From: Conoideocrella luteorostrata | Lineage: Eukaryota; Ascomycota; Sordariomycetes; Hypocreales; Clavicipitaceae | Direction: 5' to 3' | Assembly: GCA_032433595.1 (NCBI GenBank) | Contig: JASWJB010000039.1 | Location: forward strand, 1 to 64,000 | Length of the DNA: 64,000 nt | In this document: piece by piece, positions 23,288 to 35,000 of the stretch | Layout: the number at the start of each line of letters is the position of its first letter | Numbering within the stretch: position 1 is the first letter of the stretch | The notes under the pieces: model-generated | Databases searched by the model: none | The model's input: the letters and a program-made list of their open reading frames with translations, nothing else | Told to the model about the DNA's origin: nothing | Made by a program: the position numbers and the translations under genes

Positions 23288-23755
23288 GCAAGGCTGGGGT
23301 CGTCCTGTAAGGCTAATGGCAAATGCACTAAAAAATACCTGCTTTTGTGAGGCTTTTGGCGTAGGTCCGCGGTACCTTCGGAGCGCCGAAGGAACCTAAC
23401 ACTGTCGCTTTCTTCCGGTTCTCTGCTGCCTCGGATTAGGCCACTTCGGCGCTCCGAAAGGTACTGCTGTTGGAATGCCGCCAAGCACAATAGGAAGCAC
23501 GGAGCCTATCACGTGGTCACCTTTAAGCCACGATATTTATACGCCGATATCGTGCCTTCCACGATGACTTCTTTTCTTCCTTCTTAGATAACCGATTTGA
23601 CTATTATTGAATATATTGTATTTGAAGCCGATGATCATGATCATTGCACAACCCTGTGCAACCCACAACTGCAGACCTACGCCAAAAGCCTCACAAAGGC
23701 AGGTATTTTTTAGTGCATTTGCAATTGGCCGTACAGGACGACCCCACCGGCGCAC
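23288..23755. mobile_element. nested inverted-repeat element hosting a hairpin MITE and a solo LTR
   Basis: The outer arms are inverted copies of each other: about 23296-23372 (GGGGTCGTCCTGT...GCGTAGGTC) and about 23673-23752 (GACCTACGCC...ACAGGACGACCCC). Inside the left part sits a shorter inverted pair, GGTACCTTCGGAGCGCCGAAGG (near 23378) with CTTCGGCGCTCCGAAAGGTAC (near 23445). Immediately after it lies the solo LTR 23468-23667 with its ACTGC duplication. The order of insertion can be read: outer element first, then the inner hairpin and the LTR. Confidence 0.65.
23468..23667 (+). mobile_element. solo LTR (200 bp) with ACTGC target duplication
   Basis: Begins TGTTGGAATGCCGCCAAGCA and ends TGTGCAACCCACA (TG...CA ends). 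Flanked on both sides by the exact 5-bp duplication ACTGC (23463-23467 and 23668-23672). It contains a TATTTATAC TATA-like core near 23533. No internal retrotransposon sequence is present, so it arose by LTR-LTR recombination. Confidence 0.9.
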
Positions 23756-25190
23756 CTTACCTCCTGAACCTAGGAATTGGAAGGAATTAGCAGACCACCC
23801 ATACGGTCATCAATTCAAGGACAATTCCACTCACCAGACATCCATAGCTGCTCACTTATGACATGAGACTACTGAATTGTGATGACTTGTCGGATGCACA
23901 ACAAGCTACTCATAACGCAGACAGCGCCGTAGTCGTTGCATTGTGAAACCTGATGAGCGCTTCGTATGAATTGCGATGCGACAAGACACGTTTTGTAACG
24001 CGTTTATAAAACATGCTCAGCTTCATTTAAATTATCACCGAGACCGGCCCAAAGACTTTAAGAGCGGTAATCATTGCGAGTTCAAACTAGTCAAGATATT
24101 GCATAATCGTAGGCATGATACAAGCATATTTAGCCAACAGCTGTCAAGGTTATGTCGTTAGTCAAACACTCGAGACGCGCGTGCCAGACTCAGCGCCTCC
24201 TTCTGATAGGCGATGCTCGAACTCCTGTATCATGGCTGCCCTACGCATTCCCGGGCTCCCAGACATCAAGACCGCGTAGAGCACATGTTTTGGGCTTGCT
24301 ACTTTTGTCGACCCCAAACGCACACCCAAGGCTCACGTATGCCGGAGTCTGACACACAACCAGCAATGCTCCGTACACTTCGTAAAAGGTTGTCGCAGCG
24401 GCCTTCCGTAATTCGTAGTGACCTTTCTCTTTCCGAGATCAAATGGTCTAACAGTTTGCTCAATAACTATCAAGCTACTGCACACTTCTATTGAACATAA
24501 TAAGCAGGACTATAGGCACAAAACACTTAATAGAAAACTTCGGAGGAAAACTTCGTAAATTCTTGACTGTCTTGTCCTTGATGTTCCGAAAAGGGAATAA
24601 CCGCATTACTTATAGCTACAACGTTTATTCTGACCAAATTGGTCAAGTCCATAACTCACGTGAGTTCAATCCCTTCACCCTAGAGGATCTATTCCGCCCA
24701 AACACTACTAACAACATAAATCGCGGCTGGTCTCTGGTAGGATTTAACTCATTTAATCTCCGCGTAGTTGCGGTGCTTGCTGATTCTTATGCTGTGCTTC
24801 TAATTTTAGAAGGCGTCGATAGGCATTTGCTAGTCAGCATGAGAACCAGCATACAGAGACTTCTCCACACTAAATTTTACAATTAGTTCTTTGTATCTAG
24901 TGGAGAATACGAGGTGCATTGTTATAGCCACGATGGACCCCGGCTAGTGGTTTGTAACTAGCTGAATGGAGACATATTAGTCGTTTCTAGCTTTAATTGA
25001 CACTAATAGGTTAGTTGATAAATGACGTTTACATGCAAATTGAAACCAATTCTGGAAGGGGTTTGGATCTTAAAATAATAATTATTTGAGTCGAAGGCGC
25101 AAATATGTCTCACACATCTGTCCGCAAATTTTTAACCTTTTCTGTCACGTTGAACGCGTCAACGACGAGATACCATATTTGTCTCAAAGG
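23756..25190. other. gene-poor interval
   Basis: About 1.4 kb. It includes a dispersed repeat copy at 23818-23866 (GGACAATTCCACT...CATAGCTGCTCACTTATGACATG). Short frames (24213-24494, 24491-24886) lack family motifs or splice support. Nothing else that I can support. Confidence 0.35.
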
Positions 25191-27155
25191 ATGGGAGTAT
25201 CGGCATTTATTGCTGTTTTCGCAGCATGTGTTGCCTTTCCTGGCCTCGCCGATTGTCATTCGATTCCTGAGACGGTTTTGCATGAGAAGCGTGACGGCAT
25301 CCCCGAGGGCTGGGTCAGGACAGGAAAGGCCAGTGAGAGCACATCGGTCAACTTGCAGATTGGTTTGACTCAGCAGAATCTCCACGTCGGCGAGAAATTT
25401 CTCTATGAAGTCTCCCATCCCAGATCTGAGCGGTATGGCCAGCATTGGACGCCGCAAGAGGTCATTAACGCATTCGCCCCGTCGGAAAATGCCATTTCGG
25501 CTGCGTTTGGGTAGCTTCAAAGCAACGGAATCACTGGTGGTCAACTCAGTTCCGGCCGAAATTGGATAAAAGTCAAGACCACGGTTGAAAAGGCTGAAAA
25601 GTTGTTGCATACTTCATATTTCGAATTCGAGAACACCCAGCAAGGTGATACGAGAAGCGTAGTTGCTTGCGAGTCGTATAGCCTCCCGAAAGACTTACAA
25701 GAACATGTCGACATGATTACTCCGACCGTTCACTTCGATGACGTGAAAAAAGCGTCGCCTCCCTTCCCTCAGCGTAGGGAGCTGCAAGTTGGCAAATTCG
25801 ATAATAATAAACGGTATAATGACCTTCGGGCCTCATATATCGAGAATTGCGCTGAGCAAACTACCCCTGAGTGCATACGAAGATTGTGAGTTCTCTCTAT
25901 CCGTCCATTCGCTATCAAAAGGCGAGGCATTCGCATGACTCGTCCTGGAACTGGAACCGCAATGCTACTCGGGAAGTACGTAGGGGCAGGCGAGGGGATC
26001 TATCATGTACATCATTTAACATCTCCATGTCTAGGTACAACCTATCGGAAACTAGGGAAGATGTTAAAAACAACAGTCTCGGCATTGTCCTATACAGCCC
26101 TACAACGTACAGCCAAGATGATCTCAACACATTCTTTAAAGCACACGCACCACAAGTACCACCCGATACGGCACCTGACGTTCACAGAATTGACGGTGGT
26201 TTCATGCCAAACGGAACTGGCATAGATGTTGTAGGCGAAGGCAACCTTGACCTTTCCCACGCCATCTCCCTGACGCATCCTCTTCGGACGACACTCTTCC
26301 AAACTGGCGACTCACTAGGCAGTCAACCCGCAACGGACAACAACTTTTTGGACGCCATTGATGGATCATATTGCAGTTTTGAAGGTGGTGACGACCGAGA
26401 CTGGGACGCTATTTATCCGCACAACAATACTAACATCCCTGGAGCGTACCACGGTCAACCCAATTGTGGCACTGAGACACCGACACATGTTATTTCAGTG
26501 TCATATGGCTCGAATGAGGGGGATAGGCCATTTAAATATCGCTCCCGCCAATGTACCGAGTTCATGAAACTGGGGTTGATGGGGGTTACCATCTTGTATG
26601 CTTCCGGAGACACAGGCGTTGCTGGCCTCAGAGGGCGTTGTCGAACTGAGAACGGAGGCTGGATCCCTCCTGGCAGCACTTATGGAGCTTTTATGCCCAG
26701 TGAGTATTCCATCATGACCATAGCGCCGCTTTCCTCGCTGCAAATCGATCTTCCGTCTTCATGAGAATGCAGAAAAGGTCCAACTGACGATTTCTCTCTC
26801 GTTGCCTAGCCTGGCCAGCAGCCTGTCCTTGGGTCACCGCTGTAGGTGGAACAGGGCTTCCCAAGAACGGTACCATCAATGACAAAGAGATTGTTGCACA
26901 CACTTTCTCTCCCGGTGGAGGATTCAGCAACTTCTTCGCTCTGCCCGATTACCAAAAGGAGGCGGTCGGATACTACTACGCTAATCACGATCCCGGGTAC
27001 GATTCTTCCAGATACAATAGCACGCAGCAAGTCAGAAGTTATCCAGATGTGGCCTTGGCTTCGCAAAACTTTATAATCAGCGTCCAAGGCAAGCTTATGG
27101 CTTAGGGACCCCGAATTTTCCCAAGCTAAAAGAGGCTTTCTTAGATCTACCGTAG
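25191..27155 (+). pseudogene. sedolisin (S53) pseudogene lacking the catalytic serine region
   Basis: A paralogue-type sedolisin with signal peptide (MGVSAFIAVFAACVAFPG), prodomain and catalytic domain. Two introns fit the frame: 25886-26034 (GTGAGT...CTAG) and 26700-26809 (GTGAGT...CTGAC...CTAG). The Glu/Asp pair in GEGNLDLS and the oxyanion Asp in YASGDTG are present. It is broken in two ways. An in-frame TAG at about 25513, where a tryptophan or similar residue is expected, stops the prodomain. After SYPDVALAS...VQGKLM the sequence jumps directly to LGTPNFPKLKEAFLD, deleting the GTSxSxP serine motif and calcium site (roughly 100 codons) and shifting frame. It cannot encode an active peptidase. 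Confidence 0.85.
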
Positions 27156-27651
27156 CTTTGTTTCTTATAGCAGGGTAAATTTGCTCTTATACTCGATGTT
27201 GGGTCCCCAGATACTGTGTGGGCGGAAAGGAGCCTCTAGGGTGGTCAGAATTAGTTCATGTGAGGTTTTGGGTTTGACCGTATTGGTCAGATCGGATGGC
27301 ATAGCTATAACTAGGAGGCTTATCCTTCTCGTAGGCAGATCATCATCGAATTCAAATGTTTTCCCCGGAGTTACGAAGTGTGTCACGGGCGGGAGCTTTG
27401 CTTCGCTACCTATAATGACTGAATTGCTTGATTGAATTGCGCAGTAGCCGAATATTCCCCGAAATAACGGGTTTGACCGTTTGATCTTGCTAAAATCTCT
27501 GCCTACTCACTACTGCTTATGTCGGGTTCGCCATCTTGCTGCCCTCCAGCACGCCAACCCGTGGATCCCAACTTGACAACCCTGTGTCTAGTCCAGTTCC
27601 ATTAAGGCATTGTAGTGCCTCGAGTGTCGCTGGGCTCATCGAAAGCCTTTG
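27156..27651. other. intergenic between sedolisin relic and solo LTR
   Basis: About 500 bases with short antiparallel ORFs only. Nothing recognised. Confidence 0.3.
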
Positions 27652-27841
27652 TGTTGGAATGCCGCCAAGCACAATAGGAAGCACAGAGCTCGTCACGTGG
27701 TCACCTTTCTGCTACGATATTTATACGACGATATCGTGCCTTCCACCTTGACTTCTTTTCTTCTTAGATAACAGACACTTATGAATATATTGAATTTGAA
27801 GCCGATGATCTAGATCATTGCACAACCCTGTGCAACCCACA
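27652..27841 (+). mobile_element. solo LTR (190 bp) with CTTTG target duplication
   Basis: The same family as 23468-23667: starts TGTTGGAATGCCGCC, has a GATATTTATACGACGATATC core, and ends GTGCAACCCACA. The exact duplication CTTTG flanks both ends (27647-27651 and 27842-27846). Confidence 0.9.
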
Positions 27842-28433
27842 CTTTGCGAAGTCAAGAACAAATTGGCGAGGCTGAACCATCTTTTGCAATCAGAAGCTAT
27901 CGCAAAAACATCGAGCGCCAATTGACTAAGCTATGAGAATGATTAGTGATGCGCCATCCACCAACTGACTAGGTCATCATTTCCTATGTCTCCATCCGCA
28001 TGTACCTATCAAGCTGATTGCCTGTCGCCGCTATTCTGCTTGTTCTACTCTTCACCCACTGCCTGAGCTCGCTCGTTTCATAACGCTTGTCGACTGTTGC
28101 CAATTTCGTTGCACTCTGCACCGCAGATTTCTTTTAGGGCCCTTTCTAGCGTGCACCAGCGGTTCAATTCATCAAAATACCTGGACAGCCCTACTTTGGC
28201 GCCTCGAACCTATACAAGCTGCTCTTCTATTGCCCAGTTTATCTCCGAATATTAGACTCCCAGTCCATGCTGAAGAATAATTGCGACCGAGAGAGGCGGA
28301 GATTCTCCCAGCTTAACATAATTCTCACTCAGCTTCTGCCATACATTTGTAATTTATATTCATGGATGATGGCGATCTTCATAGCCGATGTCTCCCGCCT
28401 AACATTCACTCACTAGCTTGCGTGGTCTAGTAT
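27842..28433. other. spacer between two solo LTRs
   Basis: About 590 bases with no ORF and no retrotransposon coding remnant. The two flanking LTRs have different target duplications, so they are independent insertions and this is not the interior of one element. Confidence 0.5.
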
Positions 28434-28630
28434 TGTTGGAATGCCGCCAAGCACAATAGGAAGCATAGAGCCTGTCACGTGGTCACCTCCAAGCCACGAT
28501 ATTTATACGACGATATCGTGCCTTCCACTATGACTTCTTTTTCTTCTTCTTAGATAACAGACACTTATGAATATATTCAATTGAAGCATTTGATCTAGAT
28601 CACTTGCACAGAGACCCTGTGCAACCCACA
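28434..28630 (+). mobile_element. solo LTR (197 bp) with AGTAT target duplication
   Basis: Third intact solo copy: TGTTGGAATGCC start, TATTTATACGACGATATCGTG core, GTGCAACCCACA end. The 5-bp duplication AGTAT is perfect (28429-28433 and 28631-28635). Confidence 0.9.
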
Positions 28631-29625
28631 AGTATACTCATCAGAAATATGTTCTGGCAGGGCACTATCTTGTGATCGGTGGGAAGGCAAAGCGACTTCA
28701 CAATCGTCAAGGCAAGCGGGACGTTGGCGGGCATGGCTAGGACGTTCTTGCGCATATGCCGGAGAGCATCAACCAATAATTCGATAGGCATCTACAATTA
28801 GCACGGGCTCTATTTTAACAGCTAGTGCTCAAACAGCATGGTTTTTAATCTAGATTTAGGGCGTATTAAGGATGATCTAGAAGGACAGCTTCAGAAGTAA
28901 CCTTTTTCTTAACTCTAAGAGTCGGGTCTGCAGCATGGGGCATAGCCCGTGACATGTTGGTATATCAGCTGATCTATTAACTCTCAATAGGAGCTCTTCA
29001 CGTACATGAAATGCAAGGATAAAGCAGTCCGTCGGCCAAGTGCCTAGGGATGCTTGAAGCAAGCACAGCTTAAGCGATCAATCACCCTCTACCTGTCTAA
29101 GTGCCAGTGGGATCATGCAGTTTCGGCAATTGGGTTTCAGTTAAACTACTCTAACGAGACAATCCTATTAGTGGTAAACAATGCGATAACGACAAACAAC
29201 AAAGACAAAAAATTTTCTACTAGCGTCTTATAATCGCCCTTTTTACTTATGTCTCTTCAGCGTTGCGACCATTGTAATTGGTCCAAGAGACAAATCTAGC
29301 CTAAATTTATGTTGGCAGATCCTACGGGACGTCTTAGTCTGAGCAATGGGTAGGTGTCACATCTAATGATGGACCGAGGGTCGTATTTAGGTTGATAATT
29401 TAGATGTATCAATAGATGCAGGTAAATAATTATGTTGAAGACTAAGTAGCGACCTGAAGCCACACATATGAAAAACATAATACCTTATTCCCCAGGGTTT
29501 TCTGGGTTCTCCGCCGCTAGACCTTATTTTTATTACATTATTTAGTCTTATTTGTCACTGTAATAAGATGATTTTATGTATTTCTTTGTTAATATTCAAC
29601 GGTTTCATCAATGATTACCTCAATA
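28631..29625. other. intergenic, nothing recognised
   Basis: About 1 kb of moderately A/T-rich sequence with only short, unsupported frames on the minus strand. Confidence 0.3.
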
Positions 29626-29820
29626 CCGCGCAGACGGTATGAAATAACCTTTTTAGTTATGGGGCTCACGCATGACTCGACCCAAACCACATCATTGAGT
29701 AAGAAGGGGCTAGGCTTACGAGTCCGCGCAGACGGTATGACATAACCTTATGAGGTATGGGGCTCACGCATGACTCAACCCAAACCAAATCTTAAAGAAG
29801 AAGGGCCGAGGCTTACGAGT
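29626..29820. repeat. two tandem copies of a 98-bp repeat
   Basis: Copy 1 is 29626-29723 and copy 2 is 29724-29820, both starting CCGCGCAGACGGTATGA and ending GGCTTACGAGT, with a shared GGGGCTCACGCATGACTC core. Differences are mainly in the A/T-rich part. Function unknown. Confidence 0.75.
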
Positions 29821-30298
29821 TAACTTAAAAGTTAGTTCATATGCCTACTTATAAGTAAAGAACTACTTACTATCGTTATAGCGAGGTCTATTAATAGCAG
29901 ATCCACAAGATGCCAAAATTTAAAAAGCTTATTTGCATTAATATAGTTAAAACAATACAGACATAGATATAGGTATAAATGGAACGAAATAATTAATAAG
30001 GTAAAATAGACAATATGCTTACGCGTTCACGCCTAAAGCAAACTTTGTGTCTAACTCGAATTGTAAATCTTGACTCAGAGCCTATCGCCCAATATATGAA
30101 CACGTGGATATCCTTTCTTTTTATAGGTATAAATACGCCTCCTTGTCGAAATACTAGCTCTAAATTTCGAAATACAAAACCCAATACCTTTATCCCTATT
30201 ACACCTGAAATTACATTCTCTATAGTCTCAATACAGGCCATACTACCTACACTCTATAATCTCTTGCTATTCCAGCTTGATATCATCAGTATACGAAA
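29821..30298 (+). promoter_or_regulatory. promoter region of the tandem-module gene
   Basis: A/T-rich upstream region with TATAAATA near 30129, about 165 bases before the ATG at 30299, and a good start context (GAAAATGAA). A chance 95-codon frame runs through it. Confidence 0.4.
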
Positions 30299-32026
30299 AT
30301 GAAGCCTGCACTTATTCTTCTTCTCACTGCGGCATTAGGTAATGCTTTACCACAATCTCGTGGTGTTTCAACTGCGGCTAATGGGTCGAAACTACCATGG
30401 GTCGAGTACAAGAAAGATATTAAAAGTTGCAGCGACGCAGTAATGTTATTGCCTCCCCGCGAGTATTATGAGGAAGTCTGTGGAACAGAGCATTTCTGTG
30501 CTGCTTTTAATCCCAATAATACAACTAAAAAGGGGCTTTAGAACGCTGTCAAAGAATATAGCTTTAAAGATAAGCAAGTATGCCTTGTAGCCTATAAGCC
30601 TAGGCCTGTAGTTAATGTGGCTAATACGAAGAAGCCTATAGCTAATGCAGCTAATACAGCTAATATAAAACTGCCCTAGGTTAAGTACAAGAAAGATATT
30701 AAAAGTTATAGTAACGCAGTGAAATTATTGCCTCCCCGCAAGTATTATGAGGAAGTCTATAGAACAGAGCATTTCTATGCTGCTTTTAATCCTAATAATA
30801 TAACTAAAAAGGGGCTTTAGAATGCTATTAAAGAATATAGCTTTAAAGATAAGCAAGCATGCCTTGCAGCCCATAAGCCTAGGCCTGTAGTTAATGCGGC
30901 TGATACGAAGAAGCCTGTAGCTAATATAGCTAATGCAGCTAATACAAAACTGCCCTAGGTTAAGTACAAGAAAGATATTAAAAGTTGCAGCGACGCAGTG
31001 AAATCGTTGCCTCCCCGCGAGTATTATAAGGAAGTCTGTGGAACAGAGCATTTCTGTGCTGCTTTTAATCCCAATAATACAACTAAAAAGGGGCTTTAGA
31101 ACGCTGTCAAAGAATATGGCTTTAAAGATGAGCAAGCATGCCTTGCAGCCCACAAGCCTAGGCCTGCAGTTAATGCGGCTGATACGAAGAAGCCTGCAGC
31201 TAATGCAGCTAATGCAGCTAATACGAAACTGCCCTGGGTTGAGTACAAGAAAGATATTAAAAGTTGCAGCGACGCAGTGAAATCGTTGCCTCCCCGCGAG
31301 TATTATGAGGAAGTCTGTGGAACAGAGCATTTCTGTGCTGCTTTTAATCCCAATAATATAACTAAAAAGGGGCTTTAGAACGCTATTAAAGAATATAGCT
31401 TTAAAGATAAGCAAGCATGCCTTGCAGCCCACAAGCCTAGGCCTGCAGTTAATGCGGCTAATACAAAGAAGCCTACAGCTAATATAGCTAATGTAGCTAA
31501 TACAAAACTGCCCTAGGTTAAGTATAAGAAAGATATTAAAAGTTACAGCAATGTAGTGAAATTATTGCCTCCCCGCGAGTATTATAAGGAAGTCTGTGGA
31601 ACAGAGCATTTCTGTGCTACTTTTAATCCTAATAATATAACTAAAAAGGGGCTTTAGAACGCTGTTAAAGAATATAGCTTTAAAGATAAGCAAGCATGCC
31701 TTATAGCCTATAAGCCTAGGCCTGTAGTTAATGCGGCTAATACAAAGAAGCCTATAGCTAATATAGCTAATGCAGCTAATACAAAACTGCCCTGGGTTAA
31801 GTACAAGAAAGATATTAAAAGTTGCAGCGACGCAGTGAAATCGTTGCCTCCCCGCGAGTATTATAAGGAAGTCTATAGAACAGAGCATTTCTGTGTTATT
31901 TTTAATCCCAATAATACAACTAAAAAGGGGCTTTAGAACGCTGTCAAGGAATATGGCTTTAAAGATGAGCAAGCATGCCTTGCAGCCCACAAGCCTAAGC
32001 CCGTAGCCAATGCAGCAAGTGAATAA
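30299..32026 (+). pseudogene. secreted protein of six tandem cysteine modules, interrupted by TAG codons
   Basis: One reading frame of 575 codons plus a terminal TAA, with no frameshift. It begins MKPALILLLTAALGNALPQ (signal peptide), then six 279-bp (93-residue) modules starting at 30389, 30668, 30947, 31226, 31505 and 31784. Each module has the cysteine pattern C-x16-C-x5-C-x27-C (DIKSC...EEVC...HFC...EQAC) and a low-complexity NAANT linker. Nine in-frame TAGs interrupt it: one after KKGL in all six modules (first at 30539), and one at LP-TAG-V in modules 2, 3 and 5, where modules 1, 4 and 6 keep TGG. Module differences are mostly G-to-A or C-to-T, as RIP makes. The 6/6 KKGL site could instead predate amplification or be a CTTTAG splice acceptor. 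Family unknown. Confidence 0.8.
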
Positions 32027-35000
32027 AGCGGCGCTACTAAGCTACTACCACGAAATTGCAGTATAATTGGAAGCTTGGTTAGTTACCCTGCTTCGCAACT
32101 AAGCGGGGATATGACTTAAAATATAGGTTATATAGCATTCCTATTCTATACTGTTCTGTTCTCCTCTTTTCTTCTTTTCCATTCTATTTTAGAAGTATCA
32201 ATGTCACAGAATTACCTTATTTGCAACGAGTGGATTACTTCCAATTTGTTCCGATAATTGAAGCATAAGAAGAGGTCTAATTCCTCGTCAAATTAGCTAG
32301 TACAAGGACAATTCCACTGAATCAGAATGAACATAGCTGCACTTTTGTGACAATATTTAAGACAGTGAGCATCATACCTAGGCGTTGGAGTCAAACCGAG
32401 AGCTTTGATATTTGTAACTTACTCATGTGAGTTCTGATACAGGCGGAGACTCATTTATAAGTCTACCCAAATTCGCGAGTTGACTCATTGGTATTGATGA
32501 CGTGATATATCTCGCTTTCCACCTTACACATCGCATTAGTGTTATCTGATGAAGCAAGCGACGTCTAGTTGGTGTTGTCACTCCATTCTATATTCTATAC
32601 CAGTTGAATTACGTTGTATTTAAGTCGCTTATTCAAGGCAGCAATTGTCTCTCTACTGGTGCGTGCGGATAGTAGTGAGAAAGCAAGTACTTAGGTTTCG
32701 TAAACTTATATTCATGCTACAACCCTACTCCACTCTTCTATTCTTGGTTTACACCTACGCAATTAGCATCTGCCCCTGCCAAAGATAACCCCCGCCGCGT
32801 TATTCCTACTACGGTCCTAGCACTACTGCCCAGTTTACGCGTCAAGACGCGTCGAGACACGTGCATGCACGCCCCCTCCGTATTTGATTTCAGTTAGGCA
32901 CGTTCAATAATAGCATTAACACAATGAGAGGCAATTGACATTAATTAATAAGGTAATCCTATTTACTTTTGTAATATCAATCGGTATAGATTAGATTGCG
33001 ATTCATGAGCATTGGGGCACATAGATTGAAAGCACAAAGGGAACTGGGGATGTTGAGAGGGAACAGTATCATTTACGTGCGTGTTTGTAAGTACATACGA
33101 CATACATAAGACACAGATACTGAAATGGTGAAAATTGAAACAGCTCTGGCAACCTATGCATCTTGGGGGACTCGAAGACAATTCCAATTGCATGGGCTGC
33201 CCCTAAGCTAGTGTTGGCCCTCTTCACCCAAAACAGTGATCACGGGCTTTACCGCATGCTTGAAGTGCGTCGCGTGACATCGTCATGGTGCAAGGCAGCA
33301 CTGGCTTTCAATGCTAGCATCGATATCAAGACAGGACGAAAATTATACTTGACTTATGCCGGCGCATACCCCCAGCTAGACGAGTTCAGTTCTCACCACG
33401 AACTGTGGTGGTTGGCGACGCAGCTGTCGGCCTTCAGTTTTTCCATTTAAGCTCCTCGTTGCTTTATGGATTATAACGCCAGGCTCAAAAATCTAATGAC
33501 ATTGCTGCGCTCTTGATACCTGGTGGCCATGTGTACCGGCAAAATTGGCGCCTGTCTACTATCTTAAAGCTTCATTTGGTTCGTCATGCAAAGAATCGAG
33601 TGGTAATTGATCGTTTCGAAATATATTCCTGCCGTGAGAGCGCCAGCGCAAAGCGAATTATTCGACAAATCGCATCGAGATGTGACCTAAGTTCGTTATA
33701 TAACCGAGTTATATGTCTAAGCAGGCTTGGTTGAGCTCAAAAGTAGCGGCTGCTTGATGTCCTTCTTTTTATCGCCCCTGTGAACGGTTTTATTAGCATT
33801 CCAAAGCCGCAGTAGCAATCCGGGTCCGCACCTAAGTTTGCTTGTGACATATGTCAAGGCCACCTCTTGTATAAATCCCTGGTTGCGTTGACAACGGTAA
33901 AAAAGCAACGGCTGTATTCAGCGGCTTGTATGATAGTCACTGATACGGTTTTCCAGTTTATGGCGTTCCAGGCAGTAAGGCCTCTCTGGAACAGGTCGGG
34001 AGTAGCTCCACAGACCAGAAATGCTGTACCGAGCACAGCCATGGCTGTTTGGGGGTTGATATGGAAGGTGGAACTACGTATGGACCACTTTTCACTGCTG
34101 AAGACTGCTTCAGCTTGGAATTGCCTTCGTTGACAAAGGGGGTAATTTAGAACAGACATACTCATAAACCAGGCCTAGGCCAATGTTGGTCAAATGACTT
34201 GATATGATGTTCCCACTAGATGAAATTGTGTTTGCCATTATTGTCTACCCAAATTGAGCAAAATCCCGAACACAGGTTGGTTTGTTTGGTCCAGGCTTCA
34301 AGTACGTTCGCGACTCCAACGCGCCTGCGAGGTAGCGCGGACCGGATTACGTCAGTTTGAAAGACGTTACGGAGACTGATTCTATTTCACCCGGCAAGGA
34401 GAGTCACGATGGGAGAAGCTTGGATACGCCTTCCCTTATTCATGAAGTTTAACGATTCCTGGAAACCGCTTCGGAACGTACTTCTGAAGTGCTGAGTGCT
34501 CAATGCAATGCTTCCAGCTTGGAATTAGTGTTTCATCAGCTGATACAAAATTTGGAGAATGAATTGACAAAATGCTGGAGCAATTATTTTGTATTGATGT
34601 TTTCGATGCGCTTGGACAAAAGACCAACAAGCCAAAGCATACAAAAGGTAATGATTTGAGCCTCATTGCTTCAAAACAAGGCGCTGATGTTTCGAAGGCA
34701 CTAGTCTTAGTCTACCGAAAACGCTTAGAATTTATGACCGCAGCTATCGATATAGTGACCAGAAAAGGGCCCACACTGATCGTCTACCAGGTCTAGTCAA
34801 CTCCAGAGATGTACAACATCCTAGCCCACTGGCGTGGCGATACTTGACTAGGAATATGGGCTTAAGAATGTCTCTTAGCTTTGTGCCCAACACATGCATC
34901 CGGGAATGTGTGCCCTTGGTTTGTGCTTTTTAGACGATGTACAATTACAGAACGCCTTTGCAATCCCGGCATTGCCACGCAGAGTCTCCCTCTTTGCAGC

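Noticed and set aside
27842..28433. Possible interior of one LTR retrotransposon between the LTRs at 27652 and 28434
   Set aside because: The two LTRs have different target duplications and the 590-base interval has no retroelement coding sequence.
30725..31990. Long minus-strand frames (235 and 142 codons) over the tandem modules
   Set aside because: They are antisense shadows of the repeated plus-strand frame, which has the signal peptide, conserved cysteines and start context.
33163..34165. Frames at 33163-33450 (+) and 33854-34165 (-)
   Set aside because: No motif, and the second overlaps an equally long frame on the other strand.
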